Positions 1-9,072 of a DNA stretch of 59,741 nucleotides are shown here, one piece after another (within the stretch, counting starts at the first letter, position 1; each line of letters begins with the position of its first letter). Position numbers and translations under genes: made by a program. The notes under the pieces were generated by a model, which was not told the origin of the DNA, made no database searches, and saw only the letters and a program-made list of their open reading frames with translations. The DNA comes from Planctomycetaceae bacterium. Lineage in GTDB: Bacteria > Planctomycetota > Planctomycetia > Pirellulales > Pirellulaceae. The stretch is taken from assembly GCA_012959465.1 (NCBI GenBank), contig DUDC01000314.1, positions 1 through 59,741 of the forward strand, read 5' to 3'.

Positions 1-468
1 GCCCTTACCAGCAGAGGTCGCGAACATGAGCCCAACGCCGTATCTGGTATTCGAGGCGCGGCGACGACTATCGGACACCTTGATCTCACGCAACCTAAAC
101 GAGTAATCAATTCGCGTGATGACTCCATCGGCCACGGCATAGATCGCCGGGAAACGATTCACTTCTGCCGCAGTCACTGGCTTTTCCGGACGCTTGAAAT
201 AGATGTGGCCACCCGTATGTGGACGACGCGCGTCTTTTCCCTTGTAGGGATGTCCGGACCGTACAACGTCCAAATCCACCAGGAATCGATCCGACGGTGC
301 GTTGAGAAACGAACGGATGGGCGGCAACGTCGCCAGGACCTCATCCCGTGCCCGCGACGAAACACTCGCACTGCGATTTGGCCTCCGCTCCGTCTCTTGA
401 GCCCGTAATACGGCAGAGAAACAGATCGATAGAGTGATCAGCAGTAATGTGGTCTTGGCGTGTGTCAT
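1..468 (-). CDS. secreted M23-peptidase-like protein, 3' end cut by window edge
   Basis: The reading frame is open from an ATG at its right end to the window edge, so about 156 N-terminal residues are visible and the C-terminus is missing. It starts with a signal peptide (MTHAKTTLLLITLSICFSA, cleavage near AVLRAQ). Further in come PHTGGHIYF and, near residues 110-120, AVADGVITRID followed by YGVGLMF. The phrase 'AVADG-V-x-R' followed by a YG-V strand resembles the entry of an M23 (LytM) peptidoglycan peptidase domain. The metal ligands cannot be judged because the domain is cut. It is transcribed away from the RND operon, and a palindromic repeat lies 25 bases upstream of its start. The family call is tentative; that it is a secreted protein is well supported. 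Confidence 0.6.
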   Translation of the reverse strand, partial: MTHAKTTLLLITLSICFSAVLRAQETERRPNRSASVSSRARDEVLATLPPIRSFLNAPSDRFLVDLDVVRSGHPYKGKDARRPHTGGHIYFKRPEKPVTAAEVNRFPAIYAVADGVITRIDYSFRLREIKVSDSRRRASNTRYGVGLMFATSAGKG

Positions 469-492
469 GACATGCCCAATGTAGTCGATGCG

Positions 493-521
493 GTAGGTCA
501 CTTTCGACGAAAGTGACCTAC
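493..521. repeat. palindromic intergenic repeat, copy 1 (perfect)
   Basis: Arms GTAGGTCACTTTCG and CGAAAGTGACCTAC are perfect inverted complements separated by a single A. The copy sits in the leader between the divergent M23-like gene and the RND pump gene. Near-identical copies occur near 26.4 kb and 30.0 kb, and a degenerate one near 9.95 kb. No T-run follows either arm, so it is not an ordinary intrinsic terminator. Confidence 0.9.
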
Positions 522-662
522 TTATTACCTATTCCAGCTAGATTACCGTGGCACGCAAATAATCGCGACAATAATAACATCTCGGATCTTTTGCTCATCC
601 GGCAAACTTTAACAGTCGACATCTGTTGACGTAGAGGGAATTGCGCGATCGCAGGCTTCCCA

Positions 663-3600
663 TTGGTCGACACAACCGGTCTGAGCATTAGTGACATGAT
701 TGCAGGTGCGCTTCGCAATCCATACCTCATTGTCGTGATGGCGATCGCAGTCGTCGTTGTGGGTATCACGTCATACCAGCAGATTCCAGCCGACCTGTTA
801 CCCATCTTCAAGACGCCGGCGGTACAGATCGTTACGTTCTATCCGGGAATGCCCCCGGAAGTTATGGAACGTGACATCATGAGCCGACTCGAGCGCTGGA
901 CCGGTCAATCGGTCGGCATCGAGCACCAAGAGGCCAAGGCGATGCCGGGAGTTTGCATCGTCAAGGACTTCTTCCGCGAAGACATCACACTGGACACGGC
1001 GATGTCGCAAGTGACCAGCTATGCGGTTAGCGACATGTTCTATTTGCCGCCGGGAACTGTGCCGCCGATGGTCATGCCGTTCGATCCAACCGCATCGGTG
1101 CCGCTATGCCTCGTCACAGTATCGAATCCCGAGATGAACGGGAAAGAGCTGTACGACATCGCCTATTTCGAATTGCGAAATCGTCTACAGGCCATTTCTG
1201 GCGTAATCGCACCGGCCGTTTACGGTGGACGACTGCGGCGAATTCTCTGCTACCTAGACCGCGAAAAACTAGAGGCCCGCGGTCTCTCGTTGATGGATGT
1301 TCACAAAGCGTTGCTCGAACACAACGTCTTGATTCCGGCCGGTAACGCAAAGATCGGCCAACTCGATTACCAGATCCTCACCAATGCACTCACCGAAACG
1401 GTCGAGGAAATCAACGAGACGCCCATTCGCAAGGTGGACGGAGCGCTGGTCCTATTGAAGGATGTCGGGGAGGCGAAAGACGCCGGTCAAATACAGAGCA
1501 ACGTCGTCCGCATTAATCGCAAGCGACAAGTCTACATTCCGATCTATCGGCAACCGGGCGCGAATACGATCGAGATCGTCAACGCGATCAAGGACCGCTT
1601 GGAACGAATTCAGTCTCGACTCAAGGACATGAATTCGGACGACCCCAAGATGCAATCGTTGGTCTTGAGCGTGGTGATGGATCAATCGTTGGGCGTTCGC
1701 AAGAGTATCACGGGACTTCAAATCGCAGCGGGCCTAGGAGCCGTGTTTGCCGGTCTAGTAGTCCTGTTATTTTTACGCAGCATTCAATTGTCGATCATCA
1801 TTTTTCTGGCCATCCCAATCTCCATTCTGGCGGCGATTGTCGGGCTCTTTTACACCGGCGACACGATCAATGCCATGACTTTGGGAGGATTGGCGCTAGC
1901 TGTCGGCATCTTGGTCGACCAGTCGATCGTGGTGTTAGAAAATGTGGTGCGACACGTCCGCATGGGGAAGGTCCCTCTGCAAGCCGCATTGGATGGAACA
2001 AAGGAAGTAGCCACTCCAATCTTCGTGTCGACGCTGACCTTCTGTGTTGTATTTTATCCGATCGTCTTTCTATCGGGTCTAGCGAGGTTTCTTTTTACTC
2101 CATTGGCTATCGCCGCCACGTTCGCAATTGTCGTTTCGTTTCTCATATCGATGACGCTCGTTCCGGCTTATTGCGCTCGCTTTCTCCGCGCACGAAACGG
2201 ACCGGCGCCTGAGACCGAACGTGAATCTCGTCTATCTCAGACCTTTGGTGCGGTTCTTTCCTGGGCCATTACCGCTCGCTTCGTGATCGTTCCGTCCGCG
2301 TTTGCCCTGCTCGCCGCGGCTGTCATGTTGTTTAGCACGATGGGAACGGAGCTATTTCCGCCAGTCGATTCAGGCCAGTTTACGATCTACGTTCGCTTAC
2401 CATCCGGTACTCGTATCGAGCGGACCGAAGATAGAATCTCTGAGATCGAACAAGTCATCATGTCGCAGATCGGCGAAGCAGATCCAAGCTTCGCGGTCGG
2501 CAGCGAAAAGCAGCCCAAGTCCCACCTGCAGATGGTGATCTCGAACATCGGCGTGCTGATGGACTGGCCAGCAGCCTATACGCCAAACACGGGACCGATG
2601 GATGCCTTTGTACTGGTCCAACTGAAGGATAAGCCGGGTCGTCCCAGTGTGTTCGACGTCGTTGGCGACTTACGAATTGAACTGAACCGAAAGTTCCCGC
2701 AGATCGACTTCGCTTTCGACACGGGCGGCATGATGACGGCCGCGCTGAACATGGGCGAACCTTCACCGATCCATTTTCAAATCACCGGCTCGAAGTTAGA
2801 CACGGCCCAAGAGATTGCCCAGATCATTCGCGAAGAAATTGCGCGTGTCGAGGGCGCCGTAGATGTACGTATCGCTCAACGACTCGACTACCCAGCATTG
2901 AGAGTCAATGTCGATCGTTCGCGTGCCGCCGACCAAGGTGTCAATGTCGAAGACGTGATGAAGAATCTGGTCAGCGCCACCAATAGTTCGATCAACTTCA
3001 AACCGGCGTTTTGGATCGATCCAAGAAACGGTAATCACTATTTCATGGGGGTGCAGTACCGCGAGGAAGACATCAACTCGATGGCGACTCTCGGCAACAT
3101 TCCAATCACAGGCGATGGAAGTGAGCGACCGGTGCTGTTGCGAAACGTCGCGAGCATCGAGCCCGAAACGAGCCCGTCGGTGATCAATCACCGCAACATC
3201 ACGCGAGTCACCGACATCTATGCCAATGTACTTCCCGGGTATGACGTGGGAAGCGTGGTTGCCCAAATGGAAGAGCTGTTGGCCGATCATCCCGATTTGG
3301 TTTTGGAACTGCAAATGGGAAGTCGCGGCGAGTCGTATAGCGTCAACGGCCCTGACTTCAAAGGGAGTGGGTATGAGGTGGCCATGCAGGGCGAAGTCCG
3401 TGAAATGCGAGATTCGTTCCGACAGTTCGCCAGTGGACTGGGTATCGCAATTGTGCTGATCTATCTTGTCATGGTGGCCCAATTCCGCAGTTTCCTCGAT
3501 CCAATCATCATCCTGCTCTCGGTGCCGCTCGGCTTTATTGGCGTCGTGGCAATCCTCTGGGTAACCCAGGGAACTATCTCGATCATGACGATGATGGGCA

Positions 3601-3965
3601 TTATCATGATGACTGGCATCGTTGTCGAATACTCGATTATCCTCATCGACTTTGCGAACCAGCGAGTCCGTGAGGGAGCACCGCCACGGACGGCAATCAT
3701 CGACGCCGCCAAGGTGCGACTCAAACCTATCGTGATGACCTCATTGACCACGCTGTTAGCGATCACTCCGATGGCAGTTGGCTTCGGCGGTGGCGACGCA
3801 AATATTCCTTTGGCCCGTGCGATCATCGGCGGAGTTTTAGGTGCAACGTTACTCTCACTAATTGTCGTACCGTGCCTGTACGTGCTAATGAAATGGACAA
3901 CCCGCTCAACGGTTGATCCGGACCCACAGGATCCAAGCGATGAAAACGTCATCCAAACAATCTGA
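663..3965 (+). CDS. RND-family efflux transporter permease (HAE1/CusA-like)
   Basis: Inner-membrane proton-driven pump subunit of a tripartite efflux system, 1100 residues, a normal length for the family. Layout is one N-terminal helix (about 20-40), a porter domain, a transmembrane block (about 350-500), a second porter domain and a C-terminal block (about 920-1075). The motif VGILVDQSIVVLENV lies in the first block where many HAE1 pumps have paired Asp residues; here only the first Asp is kept. The matching helix of the second half has VVEYSIILIDF. The TTG start is the first start codon after an in-frame stop; an ATG 11 codons later is the alternative, and no good Shine-Dalgarno sequence decides. 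The adaptor gene overlaps its 3' end. The substrate cannot be inferred. Confidence 0.95.
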   Translation: MVDTTGLSISDMIAGALRNPYLIVVMAIAVVVVGITSYQQIPADLLPIFKTPAVQIVTFYPGMPPEVMERDIMSRLERWTGQSVGIEHQEAKAMPGVCIVKDFFREDITLDTAMSQVTSYAVSDMFYLPPGTVPPMVMPFDPTASVPLCLVTVSNPEMNGKELYDIAYFELRNRLQAISGVIAPAVYGGRLRRILCYLDREKLEARGLSLMDVHKALLEHNVLIPAGNAKIGQLDYQILTNALTETVEEINETPIRKVDGALVLLKDVGEAKDAGQIQSNVVRINRKRQVYIPIYRQPGANTIEIVNAIKDRLERIQSRLKDMNSDDPKMQSLVLSVVMDQSLGVRKSITGLQIAAGLGAVFAGLVVLLFLRSIQLSIIIFLAIPISILAAIVGLFYTGDTINAMTLGGLALAVGILVDQSIVVLENVVRHVRMGKVPLQAALDGTKEVATPIFVSTLTFCVVFYPIVFLSGLARFLFTPLAIAATFAIVVSFLISMTLVPAYCARFLRARNGPAPETERESRLSQTFGAVLSWAITARFVIVPSAFALLAAAVMLFSTMGTELFPPVDSGQFTIYVRLPSGTRIERTEDRISEIEQVIMSQIGEADPSFAVGSEKQPKSHLQMVISNIGVLMDWPAAYTPNTGPMDAFVLVQLKDKPGRPSVFDVVGDLRIELNRKFPQIDFAFDTGGMMTAALNMGEPSPIHFQITGSKLDTAQEIAQIIREEIARVEGAVDVRIAQRLDYPALRVNVDRSRAADQGVNVEDVMKNLVSATNSSINFKPAFWIDPRNGNHYFMGVQYREEDINSMATLGNIPITGDGSERPVLLRNVASIEPETSPSVINHRNITRVTDIYANVLPGYDVGSVVAQMEELLADHPDLVLELQMGSRGESYSVNGPDFKGSGYEVAMQGEVREMRDSFRQFASGLGIAIVLIYLVMVAQFRSFLDPIIILLSVPLGFIGVVAILWVTQGTISIMTMMGIIMMTGIVVEYSIILIDFANQRVREGAPPRTAIIDAAKVRLKPIVMTSLTTLLAITPMAVGFGGGDANIPLARAIIGGVLGATLLSLIVVPCLYVLMKWTTRSTVDPDPQDPSDENVIQTI

Positions 3966-5322
3966 TCGCCCTCAACGAAACGCAACGCTATGGCTCTGCA
4001 TGGCGGTGTTTCTGCCTCCGCTCTTTGCGGCAGACAGTTGTAAGATGGGCAACAAGCAAACGGGATCGGTCACAGCTGGCCCGACCGGCCCGGCAGAAGT
4101 TGAAGTGGTCACGGTCGAACGGAAGGACCTGGCATACACCATCGAAGTGCCCGGCACGGTGGAAGGCATCGAGTCCGCCTCGCTCTATTCCAAGATCGGT
4201 GGTTTCTTGGACGAGATCTATGTTGATATCGGAGACAGAGTCGAGGAAGGTAAGGTACTCGCCTCGCTGGATGTCCCCGAGTTGGCAAAACAGCGTCTCC
4301 AAAAACAGGCCGCCATCGCCAGCGCCTCTGCCAAGGTGCGACAAGCCGATGCGGCAATCAAACAGGCAGAAGCTGAAGTCAAAAGCAGTCAAGCAGCTGT
4401 CGACGAAAGTAAAACGCAGCGCGCCGAAAAAGAAGCCGAACTGACACTTCATATGGCCGAGTTTAAGCGACTCAAGAACCTGGTCGACAACGACGTTCTC
4501 GAAGAAAAGATACTCGATGAGGTCCAGAGCCGGATCGACATCGCCGCAGCGGGGATCAAATCGACCGAGGCTCGAGAACGAACGGCCGATGCCGAGCTAC
4601 TCGCCAAGCAGAGTCTTGTCAAGCAAGCCGAAGTCGCCAAAGAAGCGTTGGAGGCCGATGTGCTGGTCGCTGAAGCGGACTTGGCACAAGTGGAAACAAT
4701 GCAGCAGTACACCAAGATTGTGGCGCCGTTTAGTGGGCTGATCGTAAAACGAAACGTCGATCCCGGAGCGTTCATTCAGTCGGCCGAAGGGAACAGTGCT
4801 GCCGAACCGCTATTGGTTCTAACCCGAATCGACTCCGTTCGAATCAAATTAGATGTGCCGATGGCGGAAGTCCGCTGGTTGGACAAAAAGGACACGGCAG
4901 TTTTTGATCGCATCGAAGCGCTGCCAGACCGGGTCTTCCGCGGCAAAGTGACTCGATTTGCCTCCGCGTTAAACACAACGTCGCGAATGATGCGTGTCGA
5001 AATCGAGTTGACTAACGACGAGGACAACAGTCTTAAACCCGGTTTCTACGGTTACGTCACGTTGACACTCATGGAATTCCCCCAATCTCTGACGGTGCCG
5101 TCATCGGCCCTGTTGAAGAATGACGAGGGCAAGTCCTTTGTCTACGTCGTGGAAAACGGTAAGTGTCGTCGCGAGTTTGTGGAGATCGAGTACCAAGACG
5201 AAGAAGACGCCGGAATCAAAATGGGCTTGTCTGAAGACGACCAGGTCGTTGCAACTGGAGGAGGTCGACTGGCTGATGATGATGAAGTGACCATCGCGTC
5301 GACGGATCCGGAAACAGAATAG
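3940..5322 (+). CDS. RND efflux periplasmic adaptor (HlyD/MFP family)
   Basis: Membrane fusion protein linking the RND pump to the outer membrane channel, about 460 residues. The ATG was chosen over an upstream TTG because it opens directly into a signal sequence (MKTSSKQ..., hydrophobic stretch LWLCMAVFLPPLFAA). It overlaps the pump gene by 26 bases, indicating translational coupling. A lipoyl/barrel-sandwich half (SKIGGFLDEIYVDIGDRV) is followed by a long alanine/glutamate/lysine-rich helical hairpin (about residues 105-260), then the returning lipoyl half (FSGLIVKRNVDPGAFI), a beta-barrel domain and a membrane-proximal end (VPSSALLKNDEGKSFVYVV). The hairpin length fits contact with a TolC-type partner, encoded next. 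Confidence 0.95.
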   Translation: MKTSSKQSDRPQRNATLWLCMAVFLPPLFAADSCKMGNKQTGSVTAGPTGPAEVEVVTVERKDLAYTIEVPGTVEGIESASLYSKIGGFLDEIYVDIGDRVEEGKVLASLDVPELAKQRLQKQAAIASASAKVRQADAAIKQAEAEVKSSQAAVDESKTQRAEKEAELTLHMAEFKRLKNLVDNDVLEEKILDEVQSRIDIAAAGIKSTEARERTADAELLAKQSLVKQAEVAKEALEADVLVAEADLAQVETMQQYTKIVAPFSGLIVKRNVDPGAFIQSAEGNSAAEPLLVLTRIDSVRIKLDVPMAEVRWLDKKDTAVFDRIEALPDRVFRGKVTRFASALNTTSRMMRVEIELTNDEDNSLKPGFYGYVTLTLMEFPQSLTVPSSALLKNDEGKSFVYVVENGKCRREFVEIEYQDEEDAGIKMGLSEDDQVVATGGGRLADDDEVTIASTDPETE

Positions 5323-5348
5323 TCAATAAGCTCGCAAGGAAATCAGGG

Positions 5349-5726
5349 ATGATCACCGGTAGCATCAAGCCGATACGCTCGAGCGATTCACATCGCCGCG
5401 TCCACAACTCACTGACAGGTCATCGCGTTTTCCGCCACGTCCTGCCATTGGTGTTGTTGTCGGTGGTTGTCGTGTTGAGCGGTTGCGCAAGTTCCCCGAA
5501 ACCCGAAGCCGATTTAGGCGGGTTCTTCTCTGCGCCACCTGACGAAAACAAGGCGGGGGAAACACCGCTAGAATCGAACGAGGCCGAAGCGAGCAACGAG
5601 GAGAGCCTGCTGCGAAACGTCGTCTATAGCGAGGCAGATCAGGACGAGCAAACCGACCTGACACTCCCGATCGAGAGCCTACGAGCTCCACTGCGAGATC
5701 GCGGCTGGCGAGTTTGCATACAATGA
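5349..5726 (+). CDS. N-terminal lipoprotein part of a frameshifted TolC-like outer membrane factor
   Basis: A 125-codon frame starting at an ATG behind AAGGA. It encodes a lipoprotein signal peptide (VLPLVLLSVVVVLSGC, lipobox LSGC near residue 46) and an acidic low-complexity linker, then ends abruptly in an arginine-rich tail that looks out of frame. The next frame carries the TolC domain without any export signal. That frame is open upstream to base 5662 and overlaps the end of this one, with plausible coding text (EIAAGEFAYNEDVELTTDAV). A single-base insertion or two-base deletion between 5662 and 5723 would join them. I read this as the 5' part of one gene, broken by a real mutation or a sequence error. 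Confidence 0.75.
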   Translation: MITGSIKPIRSSDSHRRVHNSLTGHRVFRHVLPLVLLSVVVVLSGCASSPKPEADLGGFFSAPPDENKAGETPLESNEAEASNEESLLRNVVYSEADQDEQTDLTLPIESLRAPLRDRGWRVCIQ

Positions 5727-5751
5727 GGACGTTGAACTGACCACAGACGCG

Positions 5752-7086
5752 GTGAACGGCACGGATCCAGAGGTCTTTCCAATCGACCTACCGACGGCAT
5801 TGCAACTTGCCGGAGCCAATAGCCTGCAAGTCGCGTTGGCGTCCGAGCGAATTGACGCGGCATACACACGCGTCGATCAGGCCGAAGTGAGTTGGCTGCC
5901 CTCCGTACGGCTCGGGTTTGTTTACAACCGACACAACGGGCGTTTGCAGGCAACCGAAGGCGAAGTGATCGAGTCGACCAGAGGCTCCTTCTTCACCGGT
6001 GGTGGACTCGGTACCGGGAACGCTCCGTTGACAGGCGGCAGTGGCGGACCGCCGCGGATGATGGTCGATCTATCACTGGCCGAAGTTTTCTTCGAACCGC
6101 TGGCAGCACGCCGCATGGTGGACGTTGTTGTTGCTGATCACACGGCCGTCTTTAACCAGACGCTCCTCAATGCCGCCCACGGCTATCTACGATTCGTAGC
6201 GGCTCAGGCAACATTGAACACAATGTCGGAAATCCGTCGAGACTTTGAAAACCTCGTCAAACTGACCGAGATCTACGCCCAGGCCGGCGCGGCCAAAAAG
6301 GCCGACGTGCAACGAGCCAAGGCAGATCTCGCGTTCTGGAATCACACTGAGTTTCGACGCGAGGAAGAGTTTCACGTTGCCGGTGTCGAGTTGGCGCGAG
6401 TTCTCCGATTAGAGCCCGATACCGTACTGACCGCAGGCGAGGATCAACTGCTTAGCTGGCACTTCTTCGGCGATAAATCGCCTCAGGAGCTGATGGCACA
6501 AGCGATTGCGGCTCGCCCCGAATTGTCACGCGCATTTGCCAAGACTCGAGCGACCACGGCCGAAGTTGCGCGAGAGTATTGGCGACCGTACCTACCGCAT
6601 CTCGTTGTGGGCTTTAGCGGCGGAGTTTTCGGCGGCGAAGCTGGATCTCAATGGAAGCAAGTCAGCGACCGGACCGACGTTGATTTGGGAGCGGTTTGGG
6701 AGTTTGAGAACTTGGGACTAGGCAACTATACGCGTCGGCAGCTTGCCGAAAATCGTCACCGACAAGCCCGTCTGGAAGCCGATATCGAGCGAGATCACAT
6801 CGCCGCCCAAGTTGTCGCCGCCCACCATCGATGCCGCGTTCGTCAAAAAGCCATCGCCGCTGCCGAGACGCGTCTGGAAACCGCCACAAAGTCAATGGAC
6901 GCCGCGCTGCTCGGTGTCCGTGAAGGCGTTCAACTTCCACTGGAAGCGCAGCAATCGGTCACGGATGTGGCCAACGCCCGGTTGGCCTACGTTCAGGCGA
7001 TCGCCGATTACAACGCGGCCCAAATTGAATTGCTGTACGCCGTGGGCACACCGATCAACGATCAAACCGTGATCGCGTCCGAATAG
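5752..7086 (+). CDS. TolC-family outer membrane efflux protein domain (probable 3' part of split gene)
   Basis: Outer membrane factor of the RND system, 444 residues from a GTG; the same frame is open back to 5662. It shows the duplicated OEP helical architecture: a first unit beginning PIDLPTALQLAGANSLQVA, with QAEVSWLPSVRLGF, and a second unit beginning QAIAARPELSRAFAKTRATTAEVAREYWRPYLP. The Pro-containing 'W-x-P' pairs are typical of the family. Read alone it has no signal peptide and would stay in the cytoplasm, which supports joining it to the lipoprotein start just upstream. It is third in the operon after pump and adaptor, spaced 26 bases from the adaptor via the upstream piece. Confidence 0.9.
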   Translation: MNGTDPEVFPIDLPTALQLAGANSLQVALASERIDAAYTRVDQAEVSWLPSVRLGFVYNRHNGRLQATEGEVIESTRGSFFTGGGLGTGNAPLTGGSGGPPRMMVDLSLAEVFFEPLAARRMVDVVVADHTAVFNQTLLNAAHGYLRFVAAQATLNTMSEIRRDFENLVKLTEIYAQAGAAKKADVQRAKADLAFWNHTEFRREEEFHVAGVELARVLRLEPDTVLTAGEDQLLSWHFFGDKSPQELMAQAIAARPELSRAFAKTRATTAEVAREYWRPYLPHLVVGFSGGVFGGEAGSQWKQVSDRTDVDLGAVWEFENLGLGNYTRRQLAENRHRQARLEADIERDHIAAQVVAAHHRCRVRQKAIAAAETRLETATKSMDAALLGVREGVQLPLEAQQSVTDVANARLAYVQAIADYNAAQIELLYAVGTPINDQTVIASE

Positions 7087-7271
7087 AAGACATTGTGTGG
7101 CACTGGGCGTTGCCCCCATCGTTGCACGGCAATGCGGATTTGAGCCGAAGGCGCTAGCCTCGGATTCTGCCAAGATCACGCGAAGCTAACGACAAGACCC
7201 GACGATGCCGGCCAATGTCAGCACAACCGACCCGCAATAGTCCAACGACTCCAAAGTGCGGCCAGTAGAAA

Positions 7272-7961
7272 TCAAAAAGGCAGAGAGAGCGCATCGCACA
7301 TGAAGGCCATCAACGATTTGGAGGCCTTTAACCGACTCATCACCAGCTTGACGAATTGCGGTGATTCAATATCGCTCCGCTCCAATGGACATACTCCGAT
7401 GAAGTCCTTTCTCTTCAGGTCCTCAATCATTGGATGTTCGCTATCGAATCCTCGGGGCGGTCGCTTTAGAAAATCACCAGCTAGCTTGAAGTTACTCTTG
7501 AAGGCCCGATTGTCACGAGCTTTCCGCCAAGCTTCCGGGTCGTCGGCAATTTTCTGCCGAACTGCCAACAGCGGTTCGGATGCTGGACGCCACATACCGG
7601 CGCCCAGAAAGATCTCAGCCGGATCGATGTGAATATAGAATCCTGGAGCGTGCACATCACGTCCAGCACAGTGTCGAAATTGAATGCCCACATTGGTTTT
7701 ATAGGGTGTCTTGTCGTTTGAAAATCTCGTATCCCGATGGATCCTCATCAAAGACCCACCTGTCTTCTTCGCTACGACGTAGAAGCACTCGGAAAACGCC
7801 TCCATCGGCTTTTGCATTGCTTCGATGAATGCCAAGGCCGGTTCACGGACATCGGATTCATAGCGAGACTTGTTTGCATTGAACCAGCCTCGATCGTTGT
7901 GCTTTTTCAGGTCTCGGAGAAACTTGACCGTTCCAGCAGGAAATCCATCGAACGCGGGCAT
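7272..7961 (-). CDS. DUF2461 (TIGR02453) family protein
   Basis: 229 residues, the usual full length for DUF2461. Recognisable features are the N-terminal FPAGTVKFLRDLKKHNDRGWFNANKSRY, a central MRIHRDTRFSNDKTPYKTN and later GFYIHIDP with FLGAGMWRP. All of these are conserved landmarks of this family, whose biochemical role is not established. Start ATG is preceded by AGAGGTT at good spacing. The gene stands alone, convergent with the efflux operon and divergent from the TerC-like gene. No signal peptide, so it is cytoplasmic. No links to neighbours are evident. Confidence 0.9.
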   Translation of the reverse strand: MPAFDGFPAGTVKFLRDLKKHNDRGWFNANKSRYESDVREPALAFIEAMQKPMEAFSECFYVVAKKTGGSLMRIHRDTRFSNDKTPYKTNVGIQFRHCAGRDVHAPGFYIHIDPAEIFLGAGMWRPASEPLLAVRQKIADDPEAWRKARDNRAFKSNFKLAGDFLKRPPRGFDSEHPMIEDLKRKDFIGVCPLERSDIESPQFVKLVMSRLKASKSLMAFMCDALSLPF

Positions 7962-8076
7962 GACTCAACCTCTTGAGAATTACAAAGTACGTGATCGAGC
8001 GAACGGTATTCTAGTCCACTCTTTGGTCGACGTAGCCGTGAGTCGAACATCCGGGTAGGATATCCACACACGATTC

Positions 8077-8095
8077 GACAGTCGGATGTACTGTC
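8077..8095. promoter_or_regulatory. inverted repeat upstream of TerC-like gene, possible operator
   Basis: GACAGT and ACTGTC form a perfect 6-bp inverted repeat with a 7-base spacer, 24 bases before the GTG start of the TerC-like gene. The outer bases extend the symmetry imperfectly (TCGACAGT against ACTGTCAA). It could be an operator or chance; nothing else supports a role. Confidence 0.3.
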
Positions 8096-8118
8096 AATAA
8101 CTAGCTAGAGGTCCCAAT

Positions 8119-8883
8119 GTGGACGTAATTTTACCCTTTGCTTCGCTCGTGTTTCTAAGTGCCGGATTGGGGATCGACAACGGACTGTTGATCGAGTTCT
8201 CGCTGAAATCGCTCAACCTCGAGCCGAAGAAACACCTGATGTGGCGATCGATAGCCTTGGTGATCGCGGCTCTATTGCGAATAGGCTTTCTTTTTAGCCT
8301 CTCGCGTCTCGATTTCCTAGAGAACAAACTGCCGGCAAGTCGCTGGTTTCCCAACCGCTTGTTTAGCGATCATCCGGACAGTTTAACGTGGATGAGTTTG
8401 GTGTTGTTCGCTGGCGGACTGATCATTTTGGCGTTAGCCATCTGGGAGTACTACCACAAGCTTCGGGAAGAACTAGGCGCCAAACACGAGACGGCAAAAA
8501 ATGGGCAAGTCGGCCTCATGAAAGTCCTCGCCGTGGCTGGATACCTGATGAGTATGAACATCCTGTTTAGCCTCGACTCTGTGTTCGCCGCTGTGGCGAT
8601 CATGGACTTGGACAAGCAATTCGTGTGGATGGTGATCGCCATTTTATTGGCATCGGTGATCATGATCTGGGGAATGATCCCGATCAGTGCAATCATCTCT
8701 CGAAACAAACACTTCGGCGTTCTCATGCTGTCGATTCTGGCAGTCATCTCGACGAAGCTGTTAGTCGATGGCACGGGTGCACATTTCTCCAACGGATTAC
8801 TGATTTTCATTATCGCCATCTTGCTGATGAACGACGCGGCTCAGGCGGTGATCGACCGAGCTGCCAAGAGCCGATCCGCCTGA
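8119..8883 (+). CDS. TerC-like integral membrane protein
   Basis: 254 residues with about seven hydrophobic helices. TerC-type landmarks are present twice: GLGIDNGLLIEFSLKSL near residue 20 and ILFSLDSVFAAVAI near residue 155, where TerC proteins carry the acidic residues thought to bind metal during export. TerC homologues elsewhere act in tellurite resistance or manganese export, and the substrate here is unknown. The GTG start follows AGAGG at 8-base spacing; an ATG two bases upstream is out of frame. An inverted repeat lies just upstream. The gene is followed at 189 bases by a coiled-coil membrane protein on the same strand. Confidence 0.8.
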   Translation: MDVILPFASLVFLSAGLGIDNGLLIEFSLKSLNLEPKKHLMWRSIALVIAALLRIGFLFSLSRLDFLENKLPASRWFPNRLFSDHPDSLTWMSLVLFAGGLIILALAIWEYYHKLREELGAKHETAKNGQVGLMKVLAVAGYLMSMNILFSLDSVFAAVAIMDLDKQFVWMVIAILLASVIMIWGMIPISAIISRNKHFGVLMLSILAVISTKLLVDGTGAHFSNGLLIFIIAILLMNDAAQAVIDRAAKSRSA

Positions 8884-9072
8884 AGCACTGCGTAGCGACC
8901 GATGGCGAAGAGGACAAAGTCGTGTTGAGTAGGAGTGTCGGCAAGTGCGGATTTGTTGGCATGGTTGTCAAAGTGCGACCTCGGCAAGGAGCCATAACGG
9001 GCCTGTGACGCGAGATCAAAACACGCCACATGGAGTCACCCGCATTCGCAGGCAAAACGGGAGGAGAAACAC

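Noticed and set aside
2796..3482. 228-codon minus-strand frame inside the RND gene
   Set aside because: It lies entirely inside a well-supported plus-strand gene and its text (His/Asp-rich, no motifs) is typical shadow coding.
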